Shown here: in pieces, positions 9,281-17,853 of the stretch | Position numbering within the stretch: the first letter of the stretch is position 1 | Layout of the letters: every line of letters starts with the position of its first letter | Source of the DNA: Balneolaceae bacterium | GTDB taxonomy: Bacteria; Bacteroidota; Rhodothermia; Balneolales; Balneolaceae | NCBI GenBank assembly: GCA_017643365.1 | Contig: JAEPNO010000012.1 | Location: forward strand, 62,001 to 126,000 | Direction of reading: 5' to 3' | Length of the DNA: 64,000 nt | The notes under the pieces: generated by a model | The model's input: only the letters and a program-made list of their open reading frames with translations | Told to the model about the DNA's origin: nothing | Database searches by the model: none | Position numbers and translations under genes: made by a program

Positions 9281-10705
9281 ATGAAGCGTACATTAGTTTG
9301 GTTTCGCAATGATTTAAGGATTCACGATAACGAGGCATTAGCAAGTGCATTTTCTGAAGGCGAAGTGCTTCCGGTTTATATTTTTGATGATCGCCAATTC
9401 GGCGAAACTTCGTCTGGTTTTAAAAAAACGGGAGCGTATCGAGCTCAATTTTTGCGAGAATCGGTAGTCAACTTAAATAACTCTTTTCAGGATTTAGGTG
9501 GCGATTTATTGGTTTTGAGAGGATTACCAGAAACGATTATTCCCGAATTGGTAGCACGTTATAAAATCGATCAGGTTTACTTTCACAAAGAAGTTACCAG
9601 CGAGGAAGTTTCTGTTGAACAAGCAGTTCAGAAGTCACTGAGTATTCCAACCGAATCGTTTTGGGGAAGTACGTTATTTCACCCCAGCGACCTTCCTTTT
9701 GATGCTGATAATATCCCTTCAGTATTTACACCTTTCCGTAAAAAACTCGAGAAATATTCAACAGTTAGAGCATTGATCGAACTTCCGGAAAAACCAAAGT
9801 TTGTAGAAAATATTGAAGAAACCGGAATACCTGAATTAATCGATCTCGGTTTAACTAAGAAATCAATTGACAAGCGAAGTGTATTGCAGTTTAAAGGAGG
9901 AGAGCAAGAAGCACTGAATCGGTTAAGGAATTATCTTTGGGAGACGGATAATTTGGCAAGATATAAGTTCACAAGAAATGGATTGTTAGGTGCAGATTAT
10001 TCCTCTAAGTTTTCGCCCTGGTTGGCGAATGGAACAATCTCTCCTCGAAAGATCTATCACGAGATCAAAGCCTATGAAGATCAACGGACTAAGAATGAGT
10101 CTACGTATTGGTTGATCTTTGAATTGATTTGGCGCGATTATTTTCGGCTTTCAGCTTTGCGTTATGGCGATCGCATTTTTAAAGCGGGTGGCATACAAGA
10201 TAAAAACCGGAATTGGAGCACCGATCGTGACTTATTTGACCAATGGGCTAATGCCGAAACAGGAATTCCCTTTATTGATGCAAATATGCGTGAGTTAAAT
10301 CAAACCGGGTTTATGAGTAATCGTGGCAGACAGAATATGGCGAGTTTTCTAGCTCAAAATCTAAATCTCGACTGGCGAATGGGTGCAGAATATTTTGAAA
10401 GTATGTTAATCGATTATGATGTGTGCTCGAATTATGGTAATTGGGCATATAACGCAACAGTAGGGCACGACCCACGTAATCGGTTTTTTAATATTATTGG
10501 GCAGGCCAAGCGGTATGATGCCAAGGGTGAATTTGTAAAACATTGGATTCCTGAGCTGAAATCAATTCCCCAAGAATTCATACACGAACCCCATAAAATG
10601 AACGTTAGACAAAAAGATTTTTTTGAAGAAATAGATGCAGTAGTGTATCCATCACCAATGATAGACTTGGAGAAGAGTTATGAAGCAATTAAAGCAAGGG
10701 AATAA
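9281..10705 (+). CDS. Cryptochrome DASH photolyase
   Basis: A 474-residue FAD/MTHF flavoprotein of the photolyase family. The N-terminal alpha/beta domain starts TLVWFRNDLRIHDNEAL. The C-terminal helical domain has the DASH-type motifs TPFRKKLEKYSTVR, SPWLANGTISPRKIYHEIK, WLIFELIWRDYFR, NRGRQNMASFLAQ, DWRMGAEYFES and DYDVCSNYGNWAYNATVGHDPRNR. DASH proteins repair cyclobutane dimers in single-stranded or looped DNA using blue light. It is followed directly by two small genes, the second of which is a DUF2256 protein often found beside photolyases. Confidence 0.93.
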   Translation: MKRTLVWFRNDLRIHDNEALASAFSEGEVLPVYIFDDRQFGETSSGFKKTGAYRAQFLRESVVNLNNSFQDLGGDLLVLRGLPETIIPELVARYKIDQVYFHKEVTSEEVSVEQAVQKSLSIPTESFWGSTLFHPSDLPFDADNIPSVFTPFRKKLEKYSTVRALIELPEKPKFVENIEETGIPELIDLGLTKKSIDKRSVLQFKGGEQEALNRLRNYLWETDNLARYKFTRNGLLGADYSSKFSPWLANGTISPRKIYHEIKAYEDQRTKNESTYWLIFELIWRDYFRLSALRYGDRIFKAGGIQDKNRNWSTDRDLFDQWANAETGIPFIDANMRELNQTGFMSNRGRQNMASFLAQNLNLDWRMGAEYFESMLIDYDVCSNYGNWAYNATVGHDPRNRFFNIIGQAKRYDAKGEFVKHWIPELKSIPQEFIHEPHKMNVRQKDFFEEIDAVVYPSPMIDLEKSYEAIKARE

Positions 10706-10913
10706 AGCCAGAATATTATCACTTAAAAAACAGAGGGAAATAGAGACCGACCACGAAGAAGTAACAGCGGTAACCCGATCGCTGTTTTCTGAAACTTGGC
10801 ACTCTTATGTAGATCAAGCGAGTACAGCCGCAATTAAATATGATCAGAATCCGGATGTGTTTCCTGCTGTTTCTGCCAGCAAAAAACAGACATTTCTTCG
10901 AGTAATTAAATAA
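10680..10913 (+). CDS. Small hypothetical protein overlapping the cry-DASH 3' end
   Basis: A 77-residue basic, soluble-looking protein with no recognised domain. Its ATG lies 26 bases inside the end of the cry-DASH gene in another frame, which suggests translational coupling. The sequence has a charged N-terminal half (LKKQREIETDHEEVTAV) and a C-terminal segment KKQTFLRVIK. Whether it is a conserved partner of the photolyase cannot be told from sequence alone. Confidence 0.55.
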   Translation: MKQLKQGNKARILSLKKQREIETDHEEVTAVTRSLFSETWHSYVDQASTAAIKYDQNPDVFPAVSASKKQTFLRVIK

Positions 10914-10949
10914 ATACGGGATTAGCAGAACTCTATTTCATTTGTACAA

Positions 10950-11096
10950 ATGCCAAAAATGCGCAAAAAGTCTGAACTGCCTACAAAGAAGTGTCCTGTT
11001 TGTAAGTTGCCATTTTCATGGCGAAAGAAATGGGAGAAAAACTGGGATACCGTAAAGTATTGCAGCGAACGATGCCGCCGCAACTCAAAACTTTAG
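10950..11096 (+). CDS. DUF2256 zinc-ribbon-like small protein
   Basis: A 48-residue protein with two Cys pairs, CPVC (residues 15-18) and CSERC (37-41), around [15 protein letters not shown]. This is the DUF2256 pattern (KxCxxCxxPFxWRKKW...VxYCSxRCR), which is often encoded beside or fused to cryptochrome/photolyase genes. The cysteines could bind one zinc ion. It is too short for usual gene finding but the family match is strong. Its end overlaps the convergent SDR gene by 12 bases. Function is unknown; a role with the upstream cry-DASH is inferred from neighbourhood. Confidence 0.85.
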   Translation: MPKMRKKSELPTKKCPVCKLPFSWRKKWEKNWDTVKYCSERCRRNSKL

Positions 11097-11810
11097 TCGG
11101 TCCCAAACAAATTGAGGTGTAAGGCGAGCTATCGTGGCAATTAACCACCAACGCTTTGTGATATAAGCTCGTTTTTTCTTCTTCTCGATAGCAGTAACCA
11201 TTTGCCGAACGGCTTTTTCTGTCGTCGCTACCCAAAACATATTTTTATTTTTCTCGGTCATTTCAGATTTGACATATCCGGGGCGAATATCTGAAACCAC
11301 TAAATCTAGCTCGAGTTTATTTGCCTTTTGGCGTAACCCGGTCATATAGTTGCTAATAAAATGCTTCGACGCGGTGTAAGCAGCAGCTCTACCCGATGAG
11401 AGGTGCGATGCGATAGATGACATCCCAACGATATGTCCTTTATTCTGGGCTCTGAAATATGTGAAAGCAAAATGAGCACCGTGTACAAAAGCAGATACAT
11501 TTACATCGATGGTTTGCTTATCCGAATCCCACTTTGGCAATAAACTATCGCGACCAACACCGGCGTTTAGAATCATAATATCCATTCCACCCATTTCGTC
11601 GGCTAGTCCTTGATAAACTACGTTAGCCGTTTCAAAGTCGGTTACGTCAAGGCTTCTGTAGTAAGCGCGATCACCGATCTCTTCGGCTAATTCTTCCAGG
11701 CGTTCCAGTCGCCTTCCTATCAGCCCTACAGTATTACCTTTTTGAGCAAGTTGAATTGCCAGTTCTCTCCCGATGCCTGATGTTGCTCCGGTTATTATAA
11801 TCTTACTCAT
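11085..11810 (-). CDS. Short-chain dehydrogenase/reductase (SDR)
   Basis: A 241-residue classical-type SDR. It has TGATSGIG (7-14) for the nucleotide, LNAGVG, a catalytic Ser in [13 protein letters not shown] with the catalytic Tyr and Lys, and RPGYVKSEM. The C-terminus has a basic patch ([15 protein letters not shown]) with hydrophobic residues, as in SDRs that sit at the membrane. It is the last gene of a four-gene set joined by four-base ATGA overlaps with the TolC-like gene upstream, so it probably modifies a substrate linked to that envelope system. Substrate unknown. Confidence 0.87.
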   Translation of the reverse strand: MSKIIITGATSGIGRELAIQLAQKGNTVGLIGRRLERLEELAEEIGDRAYYRSLDVTDFETANVVYQGLADEMGGMDIMILNAGVGRDSLLPKWDSDKQTIDVNVSAFVHGAHFAFTYFRAQNKGHIVGMSSIASHLSSGRAAAYTASKHFISNYMTGLRQKANKLELDLVVSDIRPGYVKSEMTEKNKNMFWVATTEKAVRQMVTAIEKKKKRAYITKRWWLIATIARLTPQFVWDRLKF

Positions 11811-13045
11811 TCTATAATCTCTAAGTCCTTATGTAAATAGTTTTTGAGTGGATTTGATTGAAGTGCATTGTATCTAAATAACACTTCGATAAATTGCTCC
11901 AATACCCTTTTTTGGGATCGCATTTTTAGCTGCAGCAATTTAAGCTTTCCTACTTCCAAATCTAACTGCACAATTGGATTAAATTCTTCAGATAATGCCA
12001 GATTTTGGGATAATGCATTCATATCAATTTCAGCGATATTGTCTTCCAACTTTTGGTGTTGAATAAGTTGATCTTGTAAAAATTGATATTCGATTACTTT
12101 AAACACAGAATCTTTGAATTCTTCTGTATTAAGCTCGTTTTTTAATTCAATTTCATCGAGAACACGTTCTGCAATTTGATCTTTATTGGGGTTGAAAATC
12201 GGTATGGTAAAACCAAATGCGAAGCCAAGTTTCGTTTCGTCTTCATCCACATTTGGGGTTAGGCGGGCTTCAATAAATCCAATATTGAAATCGGCACGTT
12301 CTTTTGCTGTCTCAGCTTTAGCTACTTCAATTTGTTGTTGGATGAATAAAAGTTCTGATGACTTAGCAGGGGCTGATAAAATTTGAGGTACTAAGTCGGC
12401 AATTTTTGTAGCTGAAATCAGAATAAAATTTTCCCAATCAATCTCATCAGTGTTCAGGATAAGTTTGATTTCCATTTCACGTTTTAGAAGCTCGGTATGC
12501 GATTCTTCCAGGTCTTCAAGCCGCTCGATGGTTTCAAGTCTTATATCCACATAATCTCGAGGATCAAAAAAATCAGATTGCGGGTTTTCTTGAAATAAGC
12601 GCAGTTTTCTAGATGCCAGTAAATATCGTTGTTCTAACAGCTTTGTTTCCTTAAAAGTGAACAAGTAATCGATCAACATCGAATATCGATCGAACAGGTT
12701 CTCGTTGTAAACGATTTGTTGTTCTAACGTGATTTCTTTCTTTAATGCATTAAATAAAGCATTATTACGGCGTACTAACCAAGGATTTGAAGGGCTCAGC
12801 CGAAGTTGGTAACGAGCGTCTTCGAGTGATCGCTCATCGTTCGAGTATCGAAATTCAATTTCATCGCCATAGGGTAGTCGATAGGTCCCTTTGTTCAAGA
12901 ACTCCAATTTCGCATCGAATTCTTTGGCGTTATTGTCTTCGAAGGCAGTTAGAAGGAAGTCGGACGGTGTTTCTTGAGCGACAAGATTGGAGCCGGTCGA
13001 TAGAAGTAGAATTAAACCTAAAGAGAGTTGCTTACTGATGTTCAC
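11807..13045 (-). CDS. TolC-like outer-membrane efflux protein (divergent)
   Basis: A 412-residue exported protein with a signal peptide (cut near VAQ, about residue 24) and long alpha-helical hairpins rich in Leu, Glu, Lys and Gln. A glycine-rich beta segment, KLGFAFGFTIPIFNPNKDQIAE, resembles the strand-turn-helix of TolC/OEP proteins. It is much diverged and on the short side for the family, so the call rests on architecture and on its place directly after a HlyD-type adaptor gene, with four-base overlaps at both ends. It would form the outer-membrane channel of the set. Confidence 0.62.
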   Translation of the reverse strand: MNISKQLSLGLILLLSTGSNLVAQETPSDFLLTAFEDNNAKEFDAKLEFLNKGTYRLPYGDEIEFRYSNDERSLEDARYQLRLSPSNPWLVRRNNALFNALKKEITLEQQIVYNENLFDRYSMLIDYLFTFKETKLLEQRYLLASRKLRLFQENPQSDFFDPRDYVDIRLETIERLEDLEESHTELLKREMEIKLILNTDEIDWENFILISATKIADLVPQILSAPAKSSELLFIQQQIEVAKAETAKERADFNIGFIEARLTPNVDEDETKLGFAFGFTIPIFNPNKDQIAERVLDEIELKNELNTEEFKDSVFKVIEYQFLQDQLIQHQKLEDNIAEIDMNALSQNLALSEEFNPIVQLDLEVGKLKLLQLKMRSQKRVLEQFIEVLFRYNALQSNPLKNYLHKDLEIIE

Positions 13046-14031
13046 TTAATCATTACTTTTTCGCCCACAGGCAAGGGATTATCAGCATCAATTTCGATAA
13101 ACACTTCTAGCCCAAAAGCATTAACAGCGGTAGATTTTTGTAAAATAGATGGTAGCATGGTAACTGAGCCGAAGCCGATTATTTTACCCGTTGTTCTAAG
13201 CGTTGATTGTTCGATTGATTGAACGGTTACAGCATCACCAAGCGCACGATCACGGTCTTTACTTCCCACCAGGTATCCAACAACAGAAATTGGGTGGACA
13301 GGGTTTATCGAAAGCAATGTGGAGTAAGATTCCACTTGCTCGCCGGGCTTTACGTTTACGTTATCGATAACGCCGTCGAACAATGCATATTTGTTAAGTT
13401 TTTCTCGTTCCTGTAAACGCCAGTCTAATTCCTGTTGCGCAAGTTCAATGGTTGCTTGCACTTGAGATTGATCGAAATCGTGATCTTGTAAAACATCTTT
13501 CATCCGAATATTTATACTTTCAATTTCGAGTTCTCCTTTTTCACGAATCGATTTTTTTCGTAATTGTAGTTCGCTTAGTGAATCGGCTGCCGATGAATTA
13601 TCCAATCCGAATCTTTCAGAAAGTGATCTGTTTAATGCAATTCGGGCATCAATGCGCTGGATTTCATTTTTAATCTCGTTACGGATTAAATTGATCTCTG
13701 ATTTTAATAACTGAATTTTTGATTCGAGTAATTTCTGCTTCTCCACTTTTTCTGATTGCAGATTGAGAATCTCCTTTTCTAGTTTTTTGATGTCTAGTTC
13801 CAATTCAGGACTTTCAAGTTCAACCAGTAAATCACCAATTCCAACCGTTTGACCAGGTACGATATAGGTTTCGAGAACCGTAGCTGGTTTTTCAGAATTT
13901 ACTTGATATTTCTTAGCATAAGTGATTCCGAGAAATGCATCACTCCCTTTAAAATATCTTGTATTTACGGTAAGTAAGGTTACAAAAGTGATTCCAATGA
14001 CAAGGTAGAAGGAATTTAATTTTTTCATCAA
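13042..14031 (-). CDS. HlyD-type periplasmic adaptor (membrane fusion protein)
   Basis: A 329-residue adaptor. One N-terminal membrane anchor (about 5-22) is followed by a lipoyl-like half (LETYIVPGQTVGIGDLLVELESPELE), a long coiled-coil hairpin (about 75-205), the second lipoyl half (YALFDGVIDNVNVKPGEQVESYSTLL) and a beta-barrel region. It would bridge an inner-membrane protein and the TolC-like channel. No ABC, RND or MFS transporter gene accompanies it; the only inner-membrane partner in the operon is the DUF4956 protein upstream, with which it overlaps by four bases. Confidence 0.85.
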   Translation of the reverse strand: MMKKLNSFYLVIGITFVTLLTVNTRYFKGSDAFLGITYAKKYQVNSEKPATVLETYIVPGQTVGIGDLLVELESPELELDIKKLEKEILNLQSEKVEKQKLLESKIQLLKSEINLIRNEIKNEIQRIDARIALNRSLSERFGLDNSSAADSLSELQLRKKSIREKGELEIESINIRMKDVLQDHDFDQSQVQATIELAQQELDWRLQEREKLNKYALFDGVIDNVNVKPGEQVESYSTLLSINPVHPISVVGYLVGSKDRDRALGDAVTVQSIEQSTLRTTGKIIGFGSVTMLPSILQKSTAVNAFGLEVFIEIDADNPLPVGEKVMIK

Positions 14032-14705
14032 TTATCCTCCACAATATCCTTTATGCTGATTCTTACACGGTCAACTTGCTCCAACTTTTGTAGTTCGGTT
14101 GAGAGTTCAGGTCGATGAACACCAGGCTTCAATTCAACATAATATTCAATGTCTACTCTACCCGAATTTCGATGCTGAATTTGAACTTGATTCTGTTCGT
14201 TGCAATAATGTTCTAGCAAATTCTCAACAATAGAAATTGCTTCAATAGTAGATAATCGAAGCCTAAGTTGTCCTCTTTCACCTTTTCTATAGCTAAAAGG
14301 CGAATAATGAAGTAGTAGTGCGCCACTACAAAATAACAAAGTACCAACGAAAGAGATCGTGTAGCCAAATACCCCAATCGCTAAACCAACACTGAGTGCC
14401 GCAAAGATGAAAATGATATTTCGGGCATCCTGAATTCGAGTTCTGAATCGAATAATGGCGAGTGCGCCAAAAGCACCTAAGCCTCGCGCAAGGCTATCGC
14501 CAATGGCCATCATAACCATTGCGGCTACGATAGATCCCAGTGCTATGGCTTGGAAAAAATTCCTAGGGTATTGTCCACCTGTGTAGGTGATTTTATGTGT
14601 GATGGCGATGATAGATGATAAAACAAAAGCCCAAACCAATGAATAAAGAACATTCACTAATGTGGGGTATTCGTAAACCGGTTGATCCGGAAAAAGCTCG
14701 AACAT
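14028..14705 (-). CDS. DUF4956 inner-membrane protein
   Basis: A 225-residue protein with four to five membrane helices in the first 135 residues and a soluble C-terminal domain. The motif GLGAFGALAIIRFRT followed by DARNIIFIF is the DUF4956 hallmark. The C-terminal 80 residues look like a small alpha/beta ferredoxin-like domain. Family members are often near VTC-type polyphosphate polymerases; none is seen here. It is the first gene of the overlapping set with the HlyD-like, TolC-like and SDR genes and is the only candidate for their inner-membrane component. Function unknown. Confidence 0.85.
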   Translation of the reverse strand: MFELFPDQPVYEYPTLVNVLYSLVWAFVLSSIIAITHKITYTGGQYPRNFFQAIALGSIVAAMVMMAIGDSLARGLGAFGALAIIRFRTRIQDARNIIFIFAALSVGLAIGVFGYTISFVGTLLFCSGALLLHYSPFSYRKGERGQLRLRLSTIEAISIVENLLEHYCNEQNQVQIQHRNSGRVDIEYYVELKPGVHRPELSTELQKLEQVDRVRISIKDIVEDN

Positions 14706-14788
14706 GAGATATAGTATTTTCAGTAAATAAGCTGATCAGCTTGATTTATTAAAAGTACTATTCTTTATCGGTAAGAAAAACGAATGCT

Positions 14789-15337
14789 TTACGCTTTTTG
14801 TAAAACCGTTGTTTTGCTTAGTGCGAATTCAAATCCACCGAAAAGAATCGCTGAATATGCCAGATCGCCCATAACGGTGTTTTTAAAGAATGGTAGAGCC
14901 ATTTCGTAGCAAAGAATTAAGCCGGCTGCGTTTAATGGGTAATCAGGATCAGATAGCCATACACCAAAGTTTGAGATCACGAAAAAGGCAATTGATGCTA
15001 ATAAACTAGACCCAATTACGCGTGGTAAGGTGACTTTTTTAAGAACTACAAAGCCAATAAGTACAATAGCAGCAATGGCGCCATATATCCAGCCAAAGCC
15101 TGGGGTGAATAATGTAAAACCACCGTAATAAGCGCCATACACGATGTTATTAATGAACAAATCGGTAACAAAGTAAGCTACCATCGGAAAAATGAAAGCG
15201 AATTTCTTATCAGAAAGATAAGCAGCACCCAACAGCGACATTGCGCCAAGCGGAGCAAAGTTTAAAGGGTGTGGGATTAATCGGCTTAATGCGGCTGCAA
15301 GTATTACGCCGCCAATTACTAGTGTTCGCTTATTCAT
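14789..15337 (-). CDS. DUF6580 family putative transport protein
   Basis: A 182-residue protein with about six membrane helices. The start (LSRLIPHPLNFAPLGAMSLLGAAY) and the segment FPMVAYFVTDLFINN match the DUF6580 family, which resembles substrate-binding S components of ECF vitamin transporters. No ECF energising genes are nearby, so any transport role would need a shared module elsewhere. It is read leftward, about 85 bases before the DUF4956 operon, and could be its upstream neighbour. Confidence 0.72.
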   Translation of the reverse strand: MNKRTLVIGGVILAAALSRLIPHPLNFAPLGAMSLLGAAYLSDKKFAFIFPMVAYFVTDLFINNIVYGAYYGGFTLFTPGFGWIYGAIAAIVLIGFVVLKKVTLPRVIGSSLLASIAFFVISNFGVWLSDPDYPLNAAGLILCYEMALPFFKNTVMGDLAYSAILFGGFEFALSKTTVLQKA

Positions 15338-15360
15338 AATTCGGTTTTTGAAATTTCCCT

Positions 15361-15400
15361 AAAATAAAAAAAGCATCGCCTCAATGAAACGATGCTTTTC
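15361..15400 (-). terminator. Hairpin terminator after the YceI gene
   Basis: AAGCATCG (15371-15378) pairs with CGATGCTT (15390-15397); on the minus strand the stem is followed by a T run (15372 down to 15362). Confidence 0.85.
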
Positions 15401-15426
15401 AAATCTTGATGAATTAGCGAAAAAAA

Positions 15427-16044
15427 TTAATTCGATGAAGAAGAACTCGGATTAGAATTCACTTCTACATTTAGCTTCACATTTACTTCGTTACCTATAA
15501 CGGCATCAGAAATGTAGTCACCTGTTCCAACTCCAAAGTCGTTTCTCTTGAGCATGAACTCAGATGAGAACCCGGCAATTTTAACACCTTCGCGACGAGG
15601 ATGATCCATTACACCAAGTAGTGTGAAAGGCATTTCAAAGTCTTTAGTTACGTCTTTAATAGTAAGTTCTCCTTTAGCAACAAACTGGTTGTCACCAACT
15701 TTTTCGATACTGTTGCTAGTAAACGACATTGTTGGCCATTCTTCTGCGTTAAAGAAGTCTGGAGTACGTAAGTGACCATCACGGCGTTCGTTTTCAGTGT
15801 CTACGCTGGCAACTTGAATGGTTACATCAAGCTTACTGTCGTCTAAATTATTTGGATCAAAATGGATGTTGGCATCATATTCGTGGAAGGCTCCGGGTAC
15901 ATTCGAAAAAAAGTGTCGAACTTCGAATTTGATTGAACTGTGCGATTTATCAACCGTCCATGCGGTTGCATCTTGTGCCATAATCGGTGCTGCTGCAAAA
16001 AATAGAGCAACAAAAATTGAGAGTGTTTTAATAGTAGCTTTCAT
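15427..16044 (-). CDS. YceI family lipid-binding periplasmic protein
   Basis: A 205-residue secreted protein. The ATG at 16044 is chosen because it starts a clear signal peptide (MKATIKTLSIFVALFFAAAP, cut near IMAQ); the frame is open 10 codons further upstream. The mature part has the YceI lipocalin-like pattern: WTVDKSHSSIKFEVRH, LDVTIQVASVDTENERRDGHLRTPDFFNAEEWP and GELTIKDVTKDF. YceI proteins carry isoprenoid chains or other apolar ligands in the periplasm. It ends with a serine-rich tail and a terminator. It is a single gene. Confidence 0.92.
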   Translation of the reverse strand: MKATIKTLSIFVALFFAAAPIMAQDATAWTVDKSHSSIKFEVRHFFSNVPGAFHEYDANIHFDPNNLDDSKLDVTIQVASVDTENERRDGHLRTPDFFNAEEWPTMSFTSNSIEKVGDNQFVAKGELTIKDVTKDFEMPFTLLGVMDHPRREGVKIAGFSSEFMLKRNDFGVGTGDYISDAVIGNEVNVKLNVEVNSNPSSSSSN

Positions 16045-16196
16045 AGTAATGTTAATTGATAATTGTTTGATCAAAATGATTTAGTTCAATATTAAACTAA
16101 ATTTTGTTCATCGAACAATCGGTTTTCTTTATGATGATGATAGTCTATGTGCCAAAATGATTTAGACGTCCAAGAAGTTCCATGTTAACAATGTTT

Positions 16197-16802
16197 TTAC
16201 TTTGCAGGTGAGGTAAATGGATTGTCTTTGATGCGGAAGCGCCAAGGCAAAAGCGCATCTTCTTCGGCATAATCAACACCTACGCGTGGTGAAGCTATGA
16301 TGTTTTCTGATGCAATGATTTTGGAATGATCTTCGATCCAGATAATATCGCCGGTTAAATCAGTGCCATAATCATCGGTGGTAATTCCCAATGCCTGAGA
16401 CACAATTCCGGGTCCGCCACCAACCGAGCGTTCCAATTTGGCTTTATTTCTTCGCTGCAAAATTTGATCGATGCCTTCGATGGGCTCGATACCTCTAATT
16501 AAAACTGCATCCGCAGAACCTTCTTTGTTAGTTACAATGTTAAACAAATGATGAATGCCATAACACAAATACACATACGCCAATCCACCTCGCTCGTACA
16601 TAATTTTTGTTCGATTGGTTTTTCCGGCAAAATGGGCATGGCAAGCTTTGTCGGTTCTGCCGTTGTAAGCTTCTGTTTCTACGATCACTCCCTTTGTGAG
16701 AACGCCATTTTTATTGGTACAGAGCACTTTTCCGAGTAACTCTCGAGCGATATGAACTACATCATCGCGCTCGTAAAAATCGATACTAAGTTTGTTAACC
16801 AT
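16197..16802 (-). CDS. DNA-3-methyladenine glycosylase (Mpg/AAG family)
   Basis: A 201-residue base-excision enzyme of the AAG fold. It has LARELLGKVL (here IARELLGKVL), the catalytic Glu in VETEAYNG, the CHAHFAGKTNRTKIMYERGG segment, VYLCYGIHHLFNIVTN, the AVLIRGIEP motif and GGGPGIVSQALGIT. It removes alkylated purines from DNA. The ATG at 16802 shares one base with the TGA of the upstream YihY gene, so the pair is translationally coupled; longer upstream frames are chance extensions into that gene. Confidence 0.93.
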   Translation of the reverse strand: MVNKLSIDFYERDDVVHIARELLGKVLCTNKNGVLTKGVIVETEAYNGRTDKACHAHFAGKTNRTKIMYERGGLAYVYLCYGIHHLFNIVTNKEGSADAVLIRGIEPIEGIDQILQRRNKAKLERSVGGGPGIVSQALGITTDDYGTDLTGDIIWIEDHSKIIASENIIASPRVGVDYAEEDALLPWRFRIKDNPFTSPAK

Positions 16803-17710
16803 CAATCTAAACCGGCGTAAGGGTTTGAATCGGTTGGGGTGGTCGATTGCTCGTAGGTTTCTTTGTAGGCACGGGTTAAGATCACCGAAACCACAAACAG
16901 AAGCGAGGTATAAAACGCCCAAATCCCGATAATGATCAATATCGCATACCCCTGATAAAAGTACTGATAAGTTGAGAATGCGTAGCCCAAATACACAGTA
17001 ACTACCCATTTTGCGAGTTCAAACAAAAAGGTGTAAATCCCGGCGCCGATTAAGGCAGTTCTGTAGGTTACCTTGCGTTCGCTTACAAAGCGATAGATTA
17101 CAAAAATTAGGAAAAAGGTAAATACAATGGGAAGGATGAAGTCTAGAATATCATAAACCCAGGGAAGTCTGATTTCAATATCGGTATACGGTACTGTGAT
17201 TACACTAAAATCGAAAAGAGAGATAAATGAAATAGCCAGGCTGAAAAAGATGAATACGCCACCTATTACACCAAAACCTAGGAAGTTATACAATGCATCT
17301 TTTACGGGATGTGCGCGTTCTTCCACATCGAAAACATCAAAAATTACATGCTTAAAACTATGTAGCAATCCTTGGGTAAATAATGCCAAAATGATGAGGC
17401 CGGTTACCCCAAAAACCGTTCTTGCACCCACTAAGGGCTGTAAAATACCCTCAAGTGTTTGAGCGCCTTGCACTACATCTTCCTCTGAGGCTTCGTAATC
17501 AAAAACAGGTATAAGCTCTGATCCATATCTCACTATTTCTTCAAAAGCCTGATCGAAAGAAAGGATATACCCAATGATGGAGATCAGAATCAGGATAAAA
17601 GGTATCGCGCAGATGAACAGGTTGAATGTTATCGCCGACGCATTGAAAAAAATGTCCTTCTCGCTGGCCAAAGCCAACGCCCGTTTCCAGTAGGCTTTGA
17701 ATTTCTGCAC
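16802..17710 (-). CDS. YihY/BrkB family inner-membrane protein
   Basis: A 302-residue protein with six membrane helices. The start LALASEKDIFFNASAITFNLFICAIPFILI and the segment AFYTSLLFVVSVILTRAYKE are typical of the YihY/virulence-factor BrkB family; the real function is unsettled and it is not RNase BN. The only suitable start is a GTG at 17710. It overlaps the glycosylase gene by one base downstream, and the two are probably one transcript divergent from mutS. Confidence 0.87.
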   Translation of the reverse strand: MQKFKAYWKRALALASEKDIFFNASAITFNLFICAIPFILILISIIGYILSFDQAFEEIVRYGSELIPVFDYEASEEDVVQGAQTLEGILQPLVGARTVFGVTGLIILALFTQGLLHSFKHVIFDVFDVEERAHPVKDALYNFLGFGVIGGVFIFFSLAISFISLFDFSVITVPYTDIEIRLPWVYDILDFILPIVFTFFLIFVIYRFVSERKVTYRTALIGAGIYTFLFELAKWVVTVYLGYAFSTYQYFYQGYAILIIIGIWAFYTSLLFVVSVILTRAYKETYEQSTTPTDSNPYAGLD

Positions 17711-17853
17711 AAAGATGTTTCTTTATTTGAATCAAAATAAAGGCATACAATCGTTATTTCAAAATCCATCGCTTAGTTTTTAAGTCAATACATTGGTAAG
17801 TTCTTTACTGCATCAAAACCAATCGAAATTAGTTAGCAAATCCGATTTAAAAC

